This document shows, in pieces, positions 1 through 11,469 of a DNA stretch of 64,000 bases. Both the position numbers and the translations under genes were made by a program. The DNA comes from Flammula alnicola. Taxonomy: Eukaryota > Basidiomycota > Agaricomycetes > Agaricales > Strophariaceae. The stretch covers positions 186,001-250,000 of the forward strand of contig JADNRV010000018.1 in the NCBI GenBank assembly GCA_015499995.1, read 5' to 3'. The notes beneath the pieces were generated by a model, which saw nothing but the letters and a program-made list of their open reading frames with translations, did not search any database and was not told the DNA's origin. Each line of letters begins with the position of its first letter. Position 1 is the stretch's first letter.

Positions 1-586
1 CAGCCTCGGTTGCTGCTGTCTAACTCGACCGCTGATCGTCAACCTTTTTCTTAAGGTTCACCTTGGACGGCCATAAATACGCCTGGTACGATTAAGCCCC
101 AATGATCCCAAGGATCCCCCTGATCCTTGCCTGATCCCTGGCTTCGAGCTCGATGGGATCATTCCAGCATGAACAGTTGCATTTGTATCAGTACTATCTT
201 GTAACAATATTATCGTTCTGTATTATCTCAATGTTGCCAAAAATCAAGCTGCTTTGTATCATGATGTCGTCTTCTTGTTTAATCACATTAGTAAGCTTTT
301 TGATTCTAGCGCTGGCTGAGTAAGTTACCTGTCAGCAATATTAGATCTTGAAACTGTCATACAGACCTTCTCCGCTTTCAATCACCTACATGTTAAACCA
401 AGCGATTAATCAGCGCTTCTATGGGTTGCTTGTGCGAGAACGCGCCACCATGATACCATTCTGCAACCCTCGGCGCAAATAAAGAATCGCGTATATATAT
501 AAGAGTCTGAAATCGATCTCTCGGTCTCAGCGACTTTTTCTCAATTTCCTCGTGCCCTTATCTCAGCAGTGTATCTTTTTTCCAAG
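1..586. other. Left-edge intergenic region and promoter of the SDR gene
   Basis: No gene is visible. The first 200 bases contain several GATCC/GATCCC-type short repeats. A clear TATA-like run (GTATATATATAAGAG) lies at 491-505, about 85 nt ahead of the ATG at 587, followed by a pyrimidine-rich stretch that fits a transcription start. Confidence 0.5.
491..505 (+). promoter_or_regulatory. TATA-box-like element of the SDR gene
   Basis: GTATATATATAAGAG lies about 85 nt ahead of the proposed ATG, a usual distance for a fungal core promoter. Confidence 0.5.
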
Positions 587-1485
587 ATGTCTTCAAGCAA
601 ACTAGTGGCCTTCATCCTCGGCGCTGGAACCCATGTTGGTGCTGCGGTCGCCGCCAATCTTCGAGCAAAGGGATATAAGGTCGCCCTAGGCAGTCGGAAT
701 CCTGCTCAAGTTGGCGCCGACTCTGAAGACTACTTCCATGTAAAAGTCGATGTATCGAAGCGTGAAGACATTGAGGCCGCCTTTGACACTATCGTGAACA
801 AGCTAGGTCCCGTGAATGTGGTGGTATACAACGGTGCGATGAATTCTTTCTCGAGTATTCTGACTACTGACGCGTAATTTCTATCTCGATTTGTATCAGC
901 TGCATCTCTGGACGTACCCCCGACTCCCACAGAAGTGCTCTCACTTTCCGCCGAAAAGTACTACGAATCTGCCGCTGTTGGCCTGGGCGCATTCACCGCT
1001 GCTCAGAAAGCACTTTCTGGCTTCCGGGCCGTCGTTCATCGTGATCACCCCAAAGTGTTCATTGCAACAGGCAATGGCCTCCCATTCAACCAATTCGCGC
1101 CATCTCAGTATTTTACCCTGGGCATTCAGAAAGCTCTGGAAACCAGATTTATAGCAACGGCCGTAAAGTCCTACGAAGCAGAAAACATCCAGTGCGTAAA
1201 TTTCACCTTCCTGACGGGCGAGGCTGTTGATCCCGTGTCCCCTCCTAGATTTTATTTTGCGACCTTAGTGTCGACTGAAGGAGGTGTCCCAGGACCCGAG
1301 GTGTTTGCAAAGAGTGCCCAAACACATGCTCAGGTTTACTGGGAACTCATTAGCAACAAGAAACAAGCGAATTGGGATCATCGGTAAGCCCACTGGACTC
1401 TTGCCGTGTGGGACTTCGCAATTCACGCTATTTATCAATTTCCAGATTCACCATTGACGGAGCGACATATCCCCACTCAAACTGA
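587..1485 (+). CDS. SDR-family NAD(P)-dependent oxidoreductase, atypical
   Basis: I read three exons, 587-854, 900-1383 and 1446-1485, giving 263 residues. The ATG at 587 is preferred to an in-frame GTG at 569 because it follows the TATA signal. The N-terminus holds a Rossmann glycine motif (GAGTHVG, near residue 13) and the acidic strand-end typical of short-chain dehydrogenases, then an NNAG-like segment reading YNGA. Near the usual catalytic site the protein reads FTLGIQKA. The lysine is present, but the residue four before it is leucine, so the canonical YxxxK tyrosine is missing. This agrees with a divergent SDR subfamily seen in mushrooms; activity cannot be assumed. The first intron (855-899, 45 nt) was chosen because it keeps the frame; an apparent shorter intron does not. 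The gene lies at the edge of the oxidase/P450/terpene region and may take part in it, by inference only. Confidence 0.75.
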
Positions 1486-2031
1486 GCAAGGCATGAGTCA
1501 TTGGCGGTGTTGCTGATTTGAGAAAGAGACCAACCCGCCCACGAAGGCAGGTTAGATGACATCGTTAACGTTTTCAAACAATTGTAACAATGATATTCTT
1601 TTCGTTTTTAACATCCGTTACTTCCATTTGTTATTTGTAAAACCGGCATGTTACGCTTGTCAACACCTAACAACCCTTCGAGTAAGCACGATGCCCTGAC
1701 TTTTGGCCATCGACAAATCTATCCGGGACATCGATAGACAGTCGACAGACCATATAGCCCGAACCGGCTGTTATGGAGATATATAGACTTTCGAGCATCC
1801 TCTTAATCGTTGGTTTATGCTCGCACGCGTTCTTCCATGCTGAAAGTTCCAAAATGCGCCAGCACCTACGAAATGGTGGGAGAAGGCATAGTAAACGCCG
1901 AGTTGAGGTATTCATAACTCCGGATATTTTTAATTCTTTGTCCGCATGGTCAAATTGGAGCGGGGATCAATCGCGTCTTGTTTGGGCGCTTAATTATATT
2001 TACTGATACATAAATACACAAACCAGAGTCC
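1486..2031. other. Intergenic, nothing assigned
   Basis: The SDR gene (+) and the NTase gene (-) converge on this stretch. The short open frames on both strands show no recognisable motif. Confidence 0.5.
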
Positions 2032-2698
2032 TTAGATGTCTAAGCTGTATTCCCTGGATATGCTTAGAGCCATTTCTGTTCCGCCGAACTCTTCCGCAAG
2101 TATTTCTTGAACCTTTGACAAGTCCTCGGCGGTATACAAAACCTTCAGCTCAACGGGCATCTTGGTGGACTCCCTCTCCATCCGGTCTAGGCAGAAGAGT
2201 ATGTCCAACGTATCGCCATGGGCTCGGCCATGTAATCCGGCCATACGGTCTGCGTAGGAGCTGATCTTCAACGCAAGGAGAAGGGAAGCGTCGGCATAAC
2301 GCATTCCAGTAGCTTCATGCACTATGGAATGCTTCAAGAAAATATCAAAGAGCTTGCTGTTTTTGCAGGAAATATCACATTTAATGTCGTTTGCCTTCTC
2401 TGGATCCCTCCAGGTGAATTTCATCATCATATCGCGGGTATGTTTGACAATATAGCGGTCATCTTTAGAAGGCTTGATTTTTGGGAGGGTCCTGACGTTG
2501 ACATCGATGTCCTGAAAAGAAGAGGTTCATCTACTCATTAAAACCCTTATAAAATCCTACAGTCGTAGACCGAGAACCTCCTAACAGCAAAGCGGCCGCC
2601 CCTCCAACAACTACGCCTTGTTGTTTGAGACCTGCCAGAATGCCGAAGAGCATTTTCCCGGCAGGGAGGAGACGAACAAGGCGAGCGTTCGCAGTCAT
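2032..2698 (-). CDS. Nucleotidyltransferase-fold protein (Pol beta-like)
   Basis: Two exons on the minus strand (2698-2561 and 2511-2032) are joined across a 49-nt intron, giving 205 residues. The diagnostic nucleotidyltransferase signature is present: a GG-A and GGSRSTT helix-turn (about residues 32-46) followed at once by DIDV (D47, D49). This is the hG[GS]...Dh[DE]h pattern that binds metal and NTP. The intron falls exactly between the GGS half and the DxD half. The rest is helical and acidic and resembles the substrate-binding part of stand-alone fungal nucleotidyltransferase-like proteins. The substrate is unknown. It is transcribed away from the gene at 3094, with about 395 bp between the two start codons. 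A bacterial-toxin-type function should not be assumed from the fold alone. Confidence 0.75.
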
Positions 2699-3093
2699 AA
2701 CTACAATATAAAATGTTCAGGCATGTGAAATGCCTCTGCAAGCACGGCAAGCAAAAGAGATTCAGCACACCTTGGAGTTATTGGAAGTTGGAAGTTGGTA
2801 CTGCCAGCGAAATTTCAATTGCCCGTGGTCAAAGAAAATGATCTCGATAGAGATATTTTTGCAGAGAACTTGGAAGAAGAAAAGGGTGACTGTCAAGGTA
2901 TTTCATGGAAAGGATGAGCCGCCATAAGTATGGCCGCCACTGGAAGAAGGACGAGTCGGCAGAGGACTCAAGTCATTCATGTACCTAATCGTGGGAATAT
3001 TATGCAAGTTGAAAGATAAGATAAGATAAATGTTCCCACGGGTGGAATACAAACACGCTCCACTTGACCGTGACCTCCACAGCAAGCATTTCC

Positions 3094-4082
3094 ATGCATT
3101 GTAACTCTATGCTTCACTTCTACGACTCCAGCCCCTTTCCCCTGAAAACACAAGAGGAACGCCTAGCATCTGCGCGCGTTCTCTCTCATGCGAACATCAG
3201 ATCTTTAGTGTGGGGAGAAGATGCGCTGGCCTTCATCTATTTTGTTCCTACGTGTCTTTTTGATCTCCAACTCATCGTTGCAGATCAGGATCTTCAAGTG
3301 GCTTCGACAATAATATCCGACTCTTTGCCTTACAAAGTCTTTACTGGTCTAGATGAAACCCATGCGGAATCTATCTTCATCGACCGGAGCCGGCCTAGCG
3401 CTTTCCCCCACTCGATCTGCCTCAAGCGGGAAGCCCTCCAGGATGAGCATTCGGTCGAGGAGCCAATTAAAATATTAGTTCATCCCCAGTCGCAATTTCA
3501 TTGTACTATCGACGATTACACCTGCTCGGTGTCCCTCCGGCCGTTTCCGGATGACATTCGATTCCTAACGCGCACCGCATTTTTAGACTCCATGATAGCG
3601 ACGTATCTGGATCCTCCTACAGGTCAACAGCATAGCAAAATGACGGGAATGCTGAAGGTCTGGATGGAGTATCTTGTTACTTACACCCTGCGGAATAAAC
3701 CGGCCGTACTTCTAGACGGTACCCTTGAACGAGAACACGACGAAGTTTTGCGGAGTCTCCGACCGGAAAATCAGCCCTTCTTTGAAGAGTTTATACGGCC
3801 CCGAAATGGGCCTAGGATATGGATCGACCAGGTCAAGCGTCGTAGGGAGGTACTGGAAAAGCTTGGGTATGTTCTTTTTTCCCATGATTTCTTTCTTCTG
3901 AAGCAATTCTGTCCCATGCTCATGTCTCCTTGCGTGCCTGTAGTAAATACGATGACGCACGGCGCCCGCTTCCCAGACTTTTTCCTCAAAATTCTGCCAT
4001 CACGTCAGCCATATCTGAATATCCAAACTATCATCCTGCTGATCATGATACATATACAGTGATAGTGAGAGTCTCGCTGTGA
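3094..4082 (+). CDS. Hypothetical protein, possibly a degenerate NTase-like fold
   Basis: Two exons (3094-3866, 3944-4082) are joined across a 77-nt intron, giving 303 residues. The frame is also open upstream to 3064, but only from a TTG codon, so the ATG at 3094 was chosen. The C-terminus after splicing reads naturally and ends with VIVRVSL. I do not recognise the protein with certainty. Residues about 35-65 contain WGEDAL, then a spacer, then FDLQLIVAD, which has the spacing of the GG...S...DxD region of nucleotidyltransferases, but with Q in place of the second acidic residue. With the real NTase diverging from it 395 bp away, I infer a diverged and possibly catalytically dead relative. 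That remains a guess. No signal peptide or membrane segment is seen. Confidence 0.65.
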
Positions 4083-5278
4083 GGCATACGAGAGGGCTTC
4101 CAAATCAAAAGTAATTCAACCATTTCTGCCTTGCAGTTGATTAATAATTCTTATGCACGTGCCTTTTCAGGCGCTCGTACTCTACATCAGCTTTCAGGGG
4201 AACGCAATCCGTCGTGAGTAAACTCGTACGACTGATACACTGACCCATGCCGGGGGGCCATGCCATTGAGATTTCCTAAATTCCTGACAAGCCCCAATTA
4301 TCGTTTTGGATGCCCGACTGTTTCGTTTGCAAGTCAAGCGGGACATTCTCCGTCGCCGTACCAGCAGTAGCCTGGTCCTTTACTTATCGGTGTCCTGTTT
4401 CATCACTGCGAATTGCGGACTCCAGAAGGGGACATGCAACCTGTGCAAGTCTCTCATGAACACAACCAACCATCCGGCGTGTAGGGCGCGATATTCCTAT
4501 TTCTATAAGTTGTCGCTACACAGTCGGGCCGCTGACGCAGTTGAAGGCAGTCAGTCAAGGGAAATTTAAAGATATTCTCCACCGTTTACATATGGATGAC
4601 GTCGACAAACTCCCACGTCTTCGTTTTCGCGCAAACCACGGAGGGTGACGGAGCTGCTTCACGGTTCTTGAGGTAGATATAATTCTCCATGTTTACCGTC
4701 ACTTCACATTATCGTTTAATTCACTGACCAGATCTTCCAGAACAACTACTGGTTTCAAACTGTCAAGTCTAACGGGCGTTCATCTGCATTCATTCAGTAT
4801 GCATTACGATATCTAGTGCGGAATGACATCCCGCCCGTTGGTCACATTCTTCTAAACGTGTTTTCTCACGTATCCTCCTAGATTCTCTGACCGCGCATGA
4901 AAAGTTCGGAATTCGCTAAGGCTACGGCGCGTGCACGTCATCAAAACTTGTACGGGCGGCTGAAGAACGGGAAAGAGGATACATCAGGGAGGAATTGTAG
5001 CCTTCTCAAGGCCTTCCATTCAAATATGCAATACACCAGACTTCTGGATTCCCGAGAGGACGCGTAACTGCAAGGATGCCGCAAACCGTCTCCCCTTAAT
5101 CAAACTATCATGTCACATTCCGGTGCAGGGTCTCCGCGTCAGTCAAAAGTTGTGTGGTAGTCATCAAAGTCTGACGATTTTTTTTTGTTTCTTTAGCTTT
5201 CAACATACGACCTGGGGGTATAAAAGAACGCGGAGATCAGCACTTTCCTTCACAGTAACTTACAGTACATCTCTCGTG
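4083..5278. other. Intergenic and promoter region of the first FAD oxidase
   Basis: About 1.2 kb has no supported gene. One open frame near 4306-4569 has no motif or splice support. The last 100 bases contain a poly-T run and a TATAAAAG element ahead of the first oxidase gene. Confidence 0.5.
5219..5226 (+). promoter_or_regulatory. TATA box shared by the FAD-oxidase array, copy 1
   Basis: TATAAAAGAACG starts here, 60 nt before the ATG. The same CATAAAAGAACG-type core recurs ahead of copies 2 and 3, and in weaker form ahead of copy 4, so the duplicated unit included the core promoter. Confidence 0.55.
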
Positions 5279-7401
5279 ATGCTCCCAAGGCGGGCAGTTC
5301 TCGCATGCGTAGCATGCCTGCCCTTGGTCGCCCTTGGAAGTTCGATTCTAGAAGAAAGGAAGGTTACTCCTCAAGCCGTCTGCGTACAGATCGCACACGC
5401 CATATCGTCAGCTAGCGAGGTGTTTTACCCAGGTGCGAACCTTCCGCAGACTACTTTTCAGTTCAAATGCTGAAATTCCTCCACGAAAGGATCGCCTTTA
5501 TATGAAAAGGGAATCTCCCACTATGCTATCTCTAGTACCCAGCGGTCCATATGCGTCGTCGAAGCGGGGTCCCCGGCCGATGTTGGAAAAATAGTAAGTG
5601 GACTGCAAATAGGCCGCTTGCGTCAGAGTTGTTGATCCGTTCATACGAAGCTCGGCATACTAGGTAGAACTAGAACACCTTTTGCAGTAAGTCTGCAGGT
5701 AATTTGGTTCTGGAGGAGTTTTCATCTGATGTTATCTTACGTAGGTGAAAGGTGGTGGCCACGCTACCAATCCTGGATTCTCTTCGATGCCTGATGTCCA
5801 CATCTCGATGTATCGGTTCTCTGAAATCAAGTACAACGCTGCGTCTCAGACCGCTGATATCGGTGCCGGGTTGATATGGGACGATGTCTACGCTGCTCTC
5901 GAGCCGTTGGGCGTCAATGTCGTCGGAGGTCGCGTTACTGGGATAGGTGTAGCTGGATTTACTTTGGGCGGAGGTAAGTCGTGGCCATCTACGCCACCGC
6001 AATAAAGAAGCCTTGTTTGACGTTTCCACCTTTGAAGGCTATTCTTGGAAAACAAACCAGTATGGACTTGCAGTCGATAACGTTGTCGCGTTCGAGCTCG
6101 TCCAACCTAGTGGACACGTTGTTACTGTTACGAAAAAGTCAGATCCTGAGTTATTCTTTGGTCTGAAGGGCGGTCAAAACAACTTTGTATGTCGTTTCGA
6201 GGCATCCACTTTCGTCTCGACCTGACATCTATTATAACAATTAAAAGTGGTGTCTTGGCATTTCCCACGGGGGATATGTGGGTGTTCTCATTGGCTGCAG
6301 CTGGCGTCGGGCAAACGAAGCGTCCAGGCGCGGGCGCGGCGAAGCCGGGCCAAGCGGCTAGTCGTGTTATAATAGGGAATTGTGACAAAGTTCACCTTGA
6401 AGACATTCCCTCAAACTCAAGTTTGGGTACTTGTCATGCTAATATCTTCGATGTGATTTACATAGCTGACACAGTGGCGCAGGGCGGCACTATCAATTGT
6501 CTCGGATCGACTCTGCCGGAAATCAGAGCTGCTACTGCTGCATTCCAGACTTCCGTAACGGATCCAAAGGCTGCTATCATCATGGCCTACAACTACGTAC
6601 CTGCGGTTCAACAGGTGGGCATACAAAGTGAAATTTCAACTCTGGATTAAAATTGAATCGGTGAAGGTCATTGTCGCTCAACTTCTTTTCTACGATGCTC
6701 CAGCTCCGCCGCCAGGCATATTCGATGCCTTTTTGGCCATCCCATCCATCCAGTCAGATATCAGCACCAGAAGCTTTCTCTCTCTTGTTCAATCTTCGCC
6801 CTCAAATATGACGGCAGGAACACGGTAAGCCACCCTTCGAAAGGTTCTATTCTTCCCCTGAGATGAGTCTTTTAGAGCGATATATGAGGGATTCCCAATT
6901 CTCTCATTCACCCCTACAATATCAGATGTACTTGCGAACGAGTCTATGGTGCGCATCTCTTCCGTTAGGTTTCCACTTGTCCAACGCTTTTTTTCTTTAT
7001 AGTTTTGGGGAGCGGCTTTTAGTGATAAGAGCGAAATTTTAATCTCATATGACATTGAAATATTCCTTCCTTCCATTTACTCCCACAACCCCGACAAAAC
7101 CGCATTCCCTCCAGTCCGCAACATACCCTTCCAGCCTTTCAATATCGCGTATGCGTGGAACTCATCCGAGTTCGATGCCGACTTCCACAAGGCCGCCGTT
7201 GATAGCGCAGCACACATTCGGAAGGCTGCTCTGGCGGAGGGGCAAACTCAACTCGTTCACGCGCCGAACTACCCCAACTACGCCATCATTGGTACCCCTC
7301 TGGCAGATATATATGGAGGAAATCTTCCAGCCCTGCACGCTCTTAAGGCCAGAGTTGATCCAACTAATATCATGGGTCTAGCTGGAGGATGGAAATTTTA
7401 A
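5279..7401 (+). CDS. Secreted-type FAD-linked oxidase (BBE/VAO family), copy 1
   Basis: Ten exons can be traced without a stop or frameshift. The layout equals that of copy 2 (494 residues). A hydrophobic N-terminus following LPRR suggests a signal peptide. The FAD-binding domain contains VKGGGHA, whose histidine is the usual 8-alpha covalent FAD site, then IGAGLIWDDVY and GVAGFTLGGGYSW. The position that carries the second, cysteinyl FAD link in berberine-bridge-enzyme relatives reads GGRVTG, with no cysteine, so a single covalent bond is predicted. The C-terminal BBE domain ends with PNYPNYAIIGTPLAD and GLAGGWKF. The likely reaction is oxygen-dependent oxidation of an alcohol, sugar or terpenoid; the substrate is unknown. 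Intron 5 (6187-6375) is 189 nt against about 60 nt in the other copies, because of an insertion (see repeat at 6238). It is the first of four tandem copies. Confidence 0.85.
6238..6366. repeat. 129-bp GC-rich insertion inside intron 5 of FAD oxidase copy 1
   Basis: The insertion is bounded on both sides by TTATAA (6232-6237 and 6367-6372), which looks like a short target duplication. It is absent from the same intron of copies 2, 3 and 4. Its right half is strongly GC-rich, unlike the introns around it. There are no terminal inverted repeats, and I cannot assign it to a known element. Confidence 0.5.
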
Positions 7402-7898
7402 CGGATGGCGGGGCTTGCAAGCAAGGGTATAGATTCGGGGTGAACTCGATGGTTGTTTAAAGTCAGTGTGCAATACTTATCATTTATACGTCCCCTCCTT
7501 GCATCAAACACGGTTGGCCGACAGAAGACCCAAATCCGTAATAAGCTTTTCTAAAAGGCCAGCAGTCTAAAATCTAAAAATACAAAATCCCACAGTGTCT
7601 GCAGACATCTCCACTCACGCACGACAACATACCAAGCTTGATAGTAATCCTCGCCTGCGCCCACGTTTGACAGAAGCCATATGCATCAGTCGTGTCCATT
7701 AATATTTTCCCCAGGCAAAATTCTCCTTTTGCCTTTCAGGCCGAGGTTCTCGCGTGAATACGCACTCGTTTCAATCACCCATCAACTTGCCTAGGAAATT
7801 ATTCTCCCGTCGCACCCGACACATCTTTGCTCACTGAGCCTGTAATTGTCAACTCCCATAAAAGAACGAACTTAACATCTTCACTCACACCAAATCTC
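7402..7898. other. Intergenic spacer between oxidase copies 1 and 2, part of the duplicated unit
   Basis: Much of the first 300 bases is similar to the sequence after copy 2 (9900-10270). Both share ATCATTTATACGTCC, ACAACATACCAAGCTTGAT, CACGTTTGACAGAAGCCAT and CAGTCGTGTCC in the same order. The unit of duplication therefore covered the 3-prime flank as well as the gene. Confidence 0.6.
7857..7864 (+). promoter_or_regulatory. TATA-like element of FAD oxidase copy 2
   Basis: CCCATAAAAGAACGAAC lies about 40 nt ahead of the ATG. It is nearly identical to the element ahead of copy 3. Confidence 0.5.
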
Positions 7899-9899
7899 AT
7901 GATGCTGCAAAGGCGGGCGCTTCTCGCTTGTCTCTGCGTCCCCTTCGTCGCTCTTGGAATCAAGACCCGTGAACAGAAGAGGGCTCTTCCTGATGCAATA
8001 TGCGTCCAGATTGCAAAGGTCATATCGTCAGCCAGCGAGGTGTTTTATCCAGGTATGCATTTGAAAACTACTTTTCTAAGTTCCAACGCTAACGTTCCGA
8101 TGGTCAAGGCGATCCTTTATACGAAAAAGGAATCTTCCACTATGCTATCTCCAGCACCCAGCAGTCAAAATGCGTCGTTGAAGCAGGGTCCACAGCCGAC
8201 ATTGGGAAAATAGTGAGCATTCTGCAAATTGGCGAGTGGTATCAATATAGCTGACCCGTTCATGCAAAGCTTGGTATATTAGGAAGGACCAGGACGCCCT
8301 TTGCAGTGATATTGTTCGTATCTCCCTTCAAGTTAATCCATGTTCATCTTTCATAGGTCAAGGGTGGTGGTCACGCAATGAATCCGGATTTCTCGTCGAC
8401 GCCGGATGTCCACATCTCAATGTATCGATTCTCTGAAATCAAGTATAATGCTACGTCTCAGACCGCTGATATCGGCGCTGGGTTGATATGGGATGACGTC
8501 TACGCAGCTCTCGAGCCTTTGGGCGTCAATGTCGTTGGAGGTCGCGTCACTGGAATAGGCGTAGCCGGATTCACCTTGGGAGGAGGTATGTCAAGCACGT
8601 CATTGGATCAAGAAGTCTTAACCCACTTTCCTGTGTTATGCCAGGATATTCTTGGAAGACAAACCAATATGGGCTCGCAGTTGATAACGTCGTTGCGTTC
8701 GAGTTAGTCAGGGCTGATGGACAAGTGGTGATTGTAACACACACGTCAGACCCCGAGCTATTCTTTGGTCTGAAGGGCGGTCAGAATAATTTTGTATGTG
8801 GGTTCACTCTAGTATCCAGGTTATACCTTGAGCTGACATTAACACATAATTGTAGGGAATTGTGGTCAAGTTTACCTTGAAGACTTTCCCTCAAACTCAG
8901 GTTTGGGTACGCAGTACTATGATGATACCCTCGATTCCAGTTGTGTAACTAACACCTTCCCGCAGGGTGGAACGATCGTTAACTTAGGATCGGCTATCCC
9001 TGACGTCAAAGCTGCCACTGCTACTTTCCAAACCTCGGCAACAGATCCAAAAGCAGCCATCATCATTGCTTATAACTATGTGGCTGCGTCCCAGCAGGTG
9101 CGCATAGAGTATTTGATTGAACGTTGCTCATTGTTGATAATATTAAAATTTTGAAGGTCATTGCCTCTCAACTTCTTTTCTATGATGCTCCGACCCCCCC
9201 TCCAGGAATTTTCGACGATTTTTTGGCTATCCCATCCATCCAGTCAGATATTAGCACCCGAAGCTTTCTCTCTCTCGTTCAGTCTTCCCCGGTGAATGCC
9301 TCTGCTGGGACACGGTGAGCACAGTTCTTTTAAAGGATCTAACTTGCTCTGAATCAATATTTAACATTGCAGAGGTCTTTACGAGGGAGTTTCTATTCTC
9401 GCGTTGACTCCGGGCCTTTCGGATGTGCTTTTGAACGAGACTATGGTATACGTCTTCATCTTTGATCATTTCACGAGATTTCTCATGTATTTTTCTACAG
9501 TTTTGGGGAGCTGCTCTTGGTGATAAGAGCGAAATTATGCTCTCGTACGACATAGAACTGTTCCTTCCTTCGATTTATTCCCACAACCCCGACAAGACCG
9601 CGTTCCCTCCAGTACGCAACATACCCTTCCAGCCTTTCAATATCGCGTTTACGTGGAACTCATCCGAATTTGACCCCGATTTCCACAATGCCGTTGTTGC
9701 TAGCTCGGCACAGATTCGAAAGGCCGCTCTAGCGGAAGGGCAAACTCAACTCGTTCACGCGCCGAACTACCCCAACTATGCCGTTGCTGGGACGCCTTTG
9801 GAAGACATGTATGGAGTAAATCTGCCAGCGCTGCGAGCTCTTAAGGCCAGAGTTGATCCAAACAATGTGATGGGTCTCGCTGGAGGATGGAAATTTTAA
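7899..9899 (+). CDS. Secreted-type FAD-linked oxidase (BBE/VAO family), copy 2
   Basis: Ten exons: 7899-8052, 8109-8212, 8270-8305, 8357-8585, 8645-8793, 8856-8906, 8966-9097, 9157-9314, 9373-9445 and 9501-9899. They sum to 1485 nt, a 494-residue protein with all frames kept. It starts with MM; either ATG would do. A signal-peptide-like segment covers about residues 4-20. His104 in VKGGGHA is the predicted covalent FAD anchor. The segment around 160-164 (GRVTG) lacks the second, cysteine anchor. Domain order is FAD-binding (about 50-230), substrate domain, then a BBE-type C-terminus ending with GLAGGWKF. The substrate is unknown. Its place in an array beside P450s and a terpene synthase suggests oxidation of a terpenoid intermediate, by inference. 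Confidence 0.88.
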
Positions 9900-10683
9900 A
9901 GGGTCGTGGGGCTTGCGACCAAGGTTATAGCTAAGTACGGGATGCAATTGATGCCAGTTGTTTAAATCAAAGTGTAATATCATTTATACGTCCACTTCTT
10001 GGATCCAACGTGGTTGTCCGACAGACACAATCTTTTTTTTTCTACCCCGCAACGTCGGCTGGGTACGAACTTGTTCTAAAAGCTCATCGCTCAGCCCCCA
10101 GGGACCAGCACTGACAATGGTCTGAAATACAAAAATCTCAGTGTCCGGCGTCTGCAGGCTAACTTCAGACATGATCTTCACTAACAACAACATACCAAGC
10201 TTGATAGTACTTAATATTTAATCCTCATGCCTGAGGGCACGTTTGACAGAAGCCATCAGTCGTGTCCGGCATTCCAGCTGATTGCATGACTGCATCGGAC
10301 GTTTTCGATGTGATTCGAAAATTTGCTCTGTGCGCCTGTGTTTATGAGACACATCCAAGAATAGTACTCGAGTATGCGAGGCTGCGGATGATGGCAGCGC
10401 CAGGGTTGTACCTAACGCTTAAATTTCAAAGCTTAAAGTTTAATAACGTTTAAGGGTTAAGCCTAAGGGCTAGTAATACCGCCAGCGCGCAGTGCCTCAC
10501 TCCAACCGCGCTCCATTGCCGCCCTACGAGCGCTAGCTTTGTGCTCTAGCAGACGTTTCCGGGTGACTTTGCCCCGCTGTACGGTGCACACAGTAATTCT
10601 TGTTACATTCTCAATGTCCGGACCCCCCGAGCGCTCTGACCCCTGTCCACTATCGGATACTTGTAGGAAGCCCGGGTTATTAC

Positions 10684-10725
10684 GACGTACCTTTGCACTT
10701 TTAATAAAAATTGATCGCGTGCCTT
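10684..10725 (+). repeat. Direct-repeat copy A flanking the inverted-repeat region
   Basis: It shares GACGTACC, a TTTTAAT(T)AAAATTGATCGCG core and GTGC with 12246-12296, in the same orientation. Confidence 0.45.
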
Positions 10726-11469
10726 TTGCGATTGAAATCCCTTGGTTTGGAGATGCGTACTTAGACTAGCGCCGGCTTCAGTGATGCTTGGGAAAGAATG
10801 ATTGACGTGCCGAAGATGTGCCGCAAACGGATGATCAGGTCCACCCTTTTCGGAATGCGTCCCAGCCCGTTCCGGTTGCCTTCAACGGCGATAAATTTTA
10901 TCATGATACGACTTAAATAAGCCCTTGTTTCATCGACCGTATGGGCCTGCAAAGTAATTAATGGGGACGGCACCTGACGCAACCTTATGTTGTAACTTGG
11001 ATTGGAATTTGGCGCTCGCTACCCTGCGCACGGCAGGTTCGGCAAGACTCAAGTTGCCGAATGGAGCTCGAGTCAGCGAACTCGTCCCGTTCAAGGGCAC
11101 ACAGCACCCTAACCAAGGACTGAAAATCCCTAGTATATCTACAGGCCGTAATGTTGTTTTATATATTCCTCAAGGTCTTGGTAATTGTTGTCGAGATTCG
11201 CATATATTTACGAGCTTTGTGGACAACAAGTTTTAATACATATTGGATACATAGTACTGGTGTTTTAATGCATATACAACTGCCCGGGTTCGACGGGAGA
11301 ATAATTTCGTGAGCAAGCTGAAGGGTGATTGGAATTGGATTGAAACGCGAAAGTCATTATGTAAATTTGAAAACTTGATTTCCGCGCCTTTGGTTGTAAT
11401 ATTAATAAACAGCTATTCTAGGCAAACGGCTATTCTATGCAAACGGGTCTCTAAATATACGATGTCAAT

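Noticed and set aside
60..160. GATCC-rich repeats at the left edge as a possible regulatory array
   Set aside because: Only a few irregular units, without spacing or symmetry.
874..899. A 26-nt intron (GTAATT...CAG) at the end of the first SDR exon
   Set aside because: Too short for a spliceosomal intron and it breaks the frame; the donor at 855 gives a 45-nt intron and restores the frame.
1773..2006. Plus-strand open frame of 77 codons
   Set aside because: No motif, no promoter or splice support, in the spacer between two convergent genes.
5123..5473. A longer N-terminus for FAD oxidase copy 1 starting at 5123
   Set aside because: This frame runs through the TATA box and poly-T promoter; the ATG at 5279 matches the starts of the other three copies.
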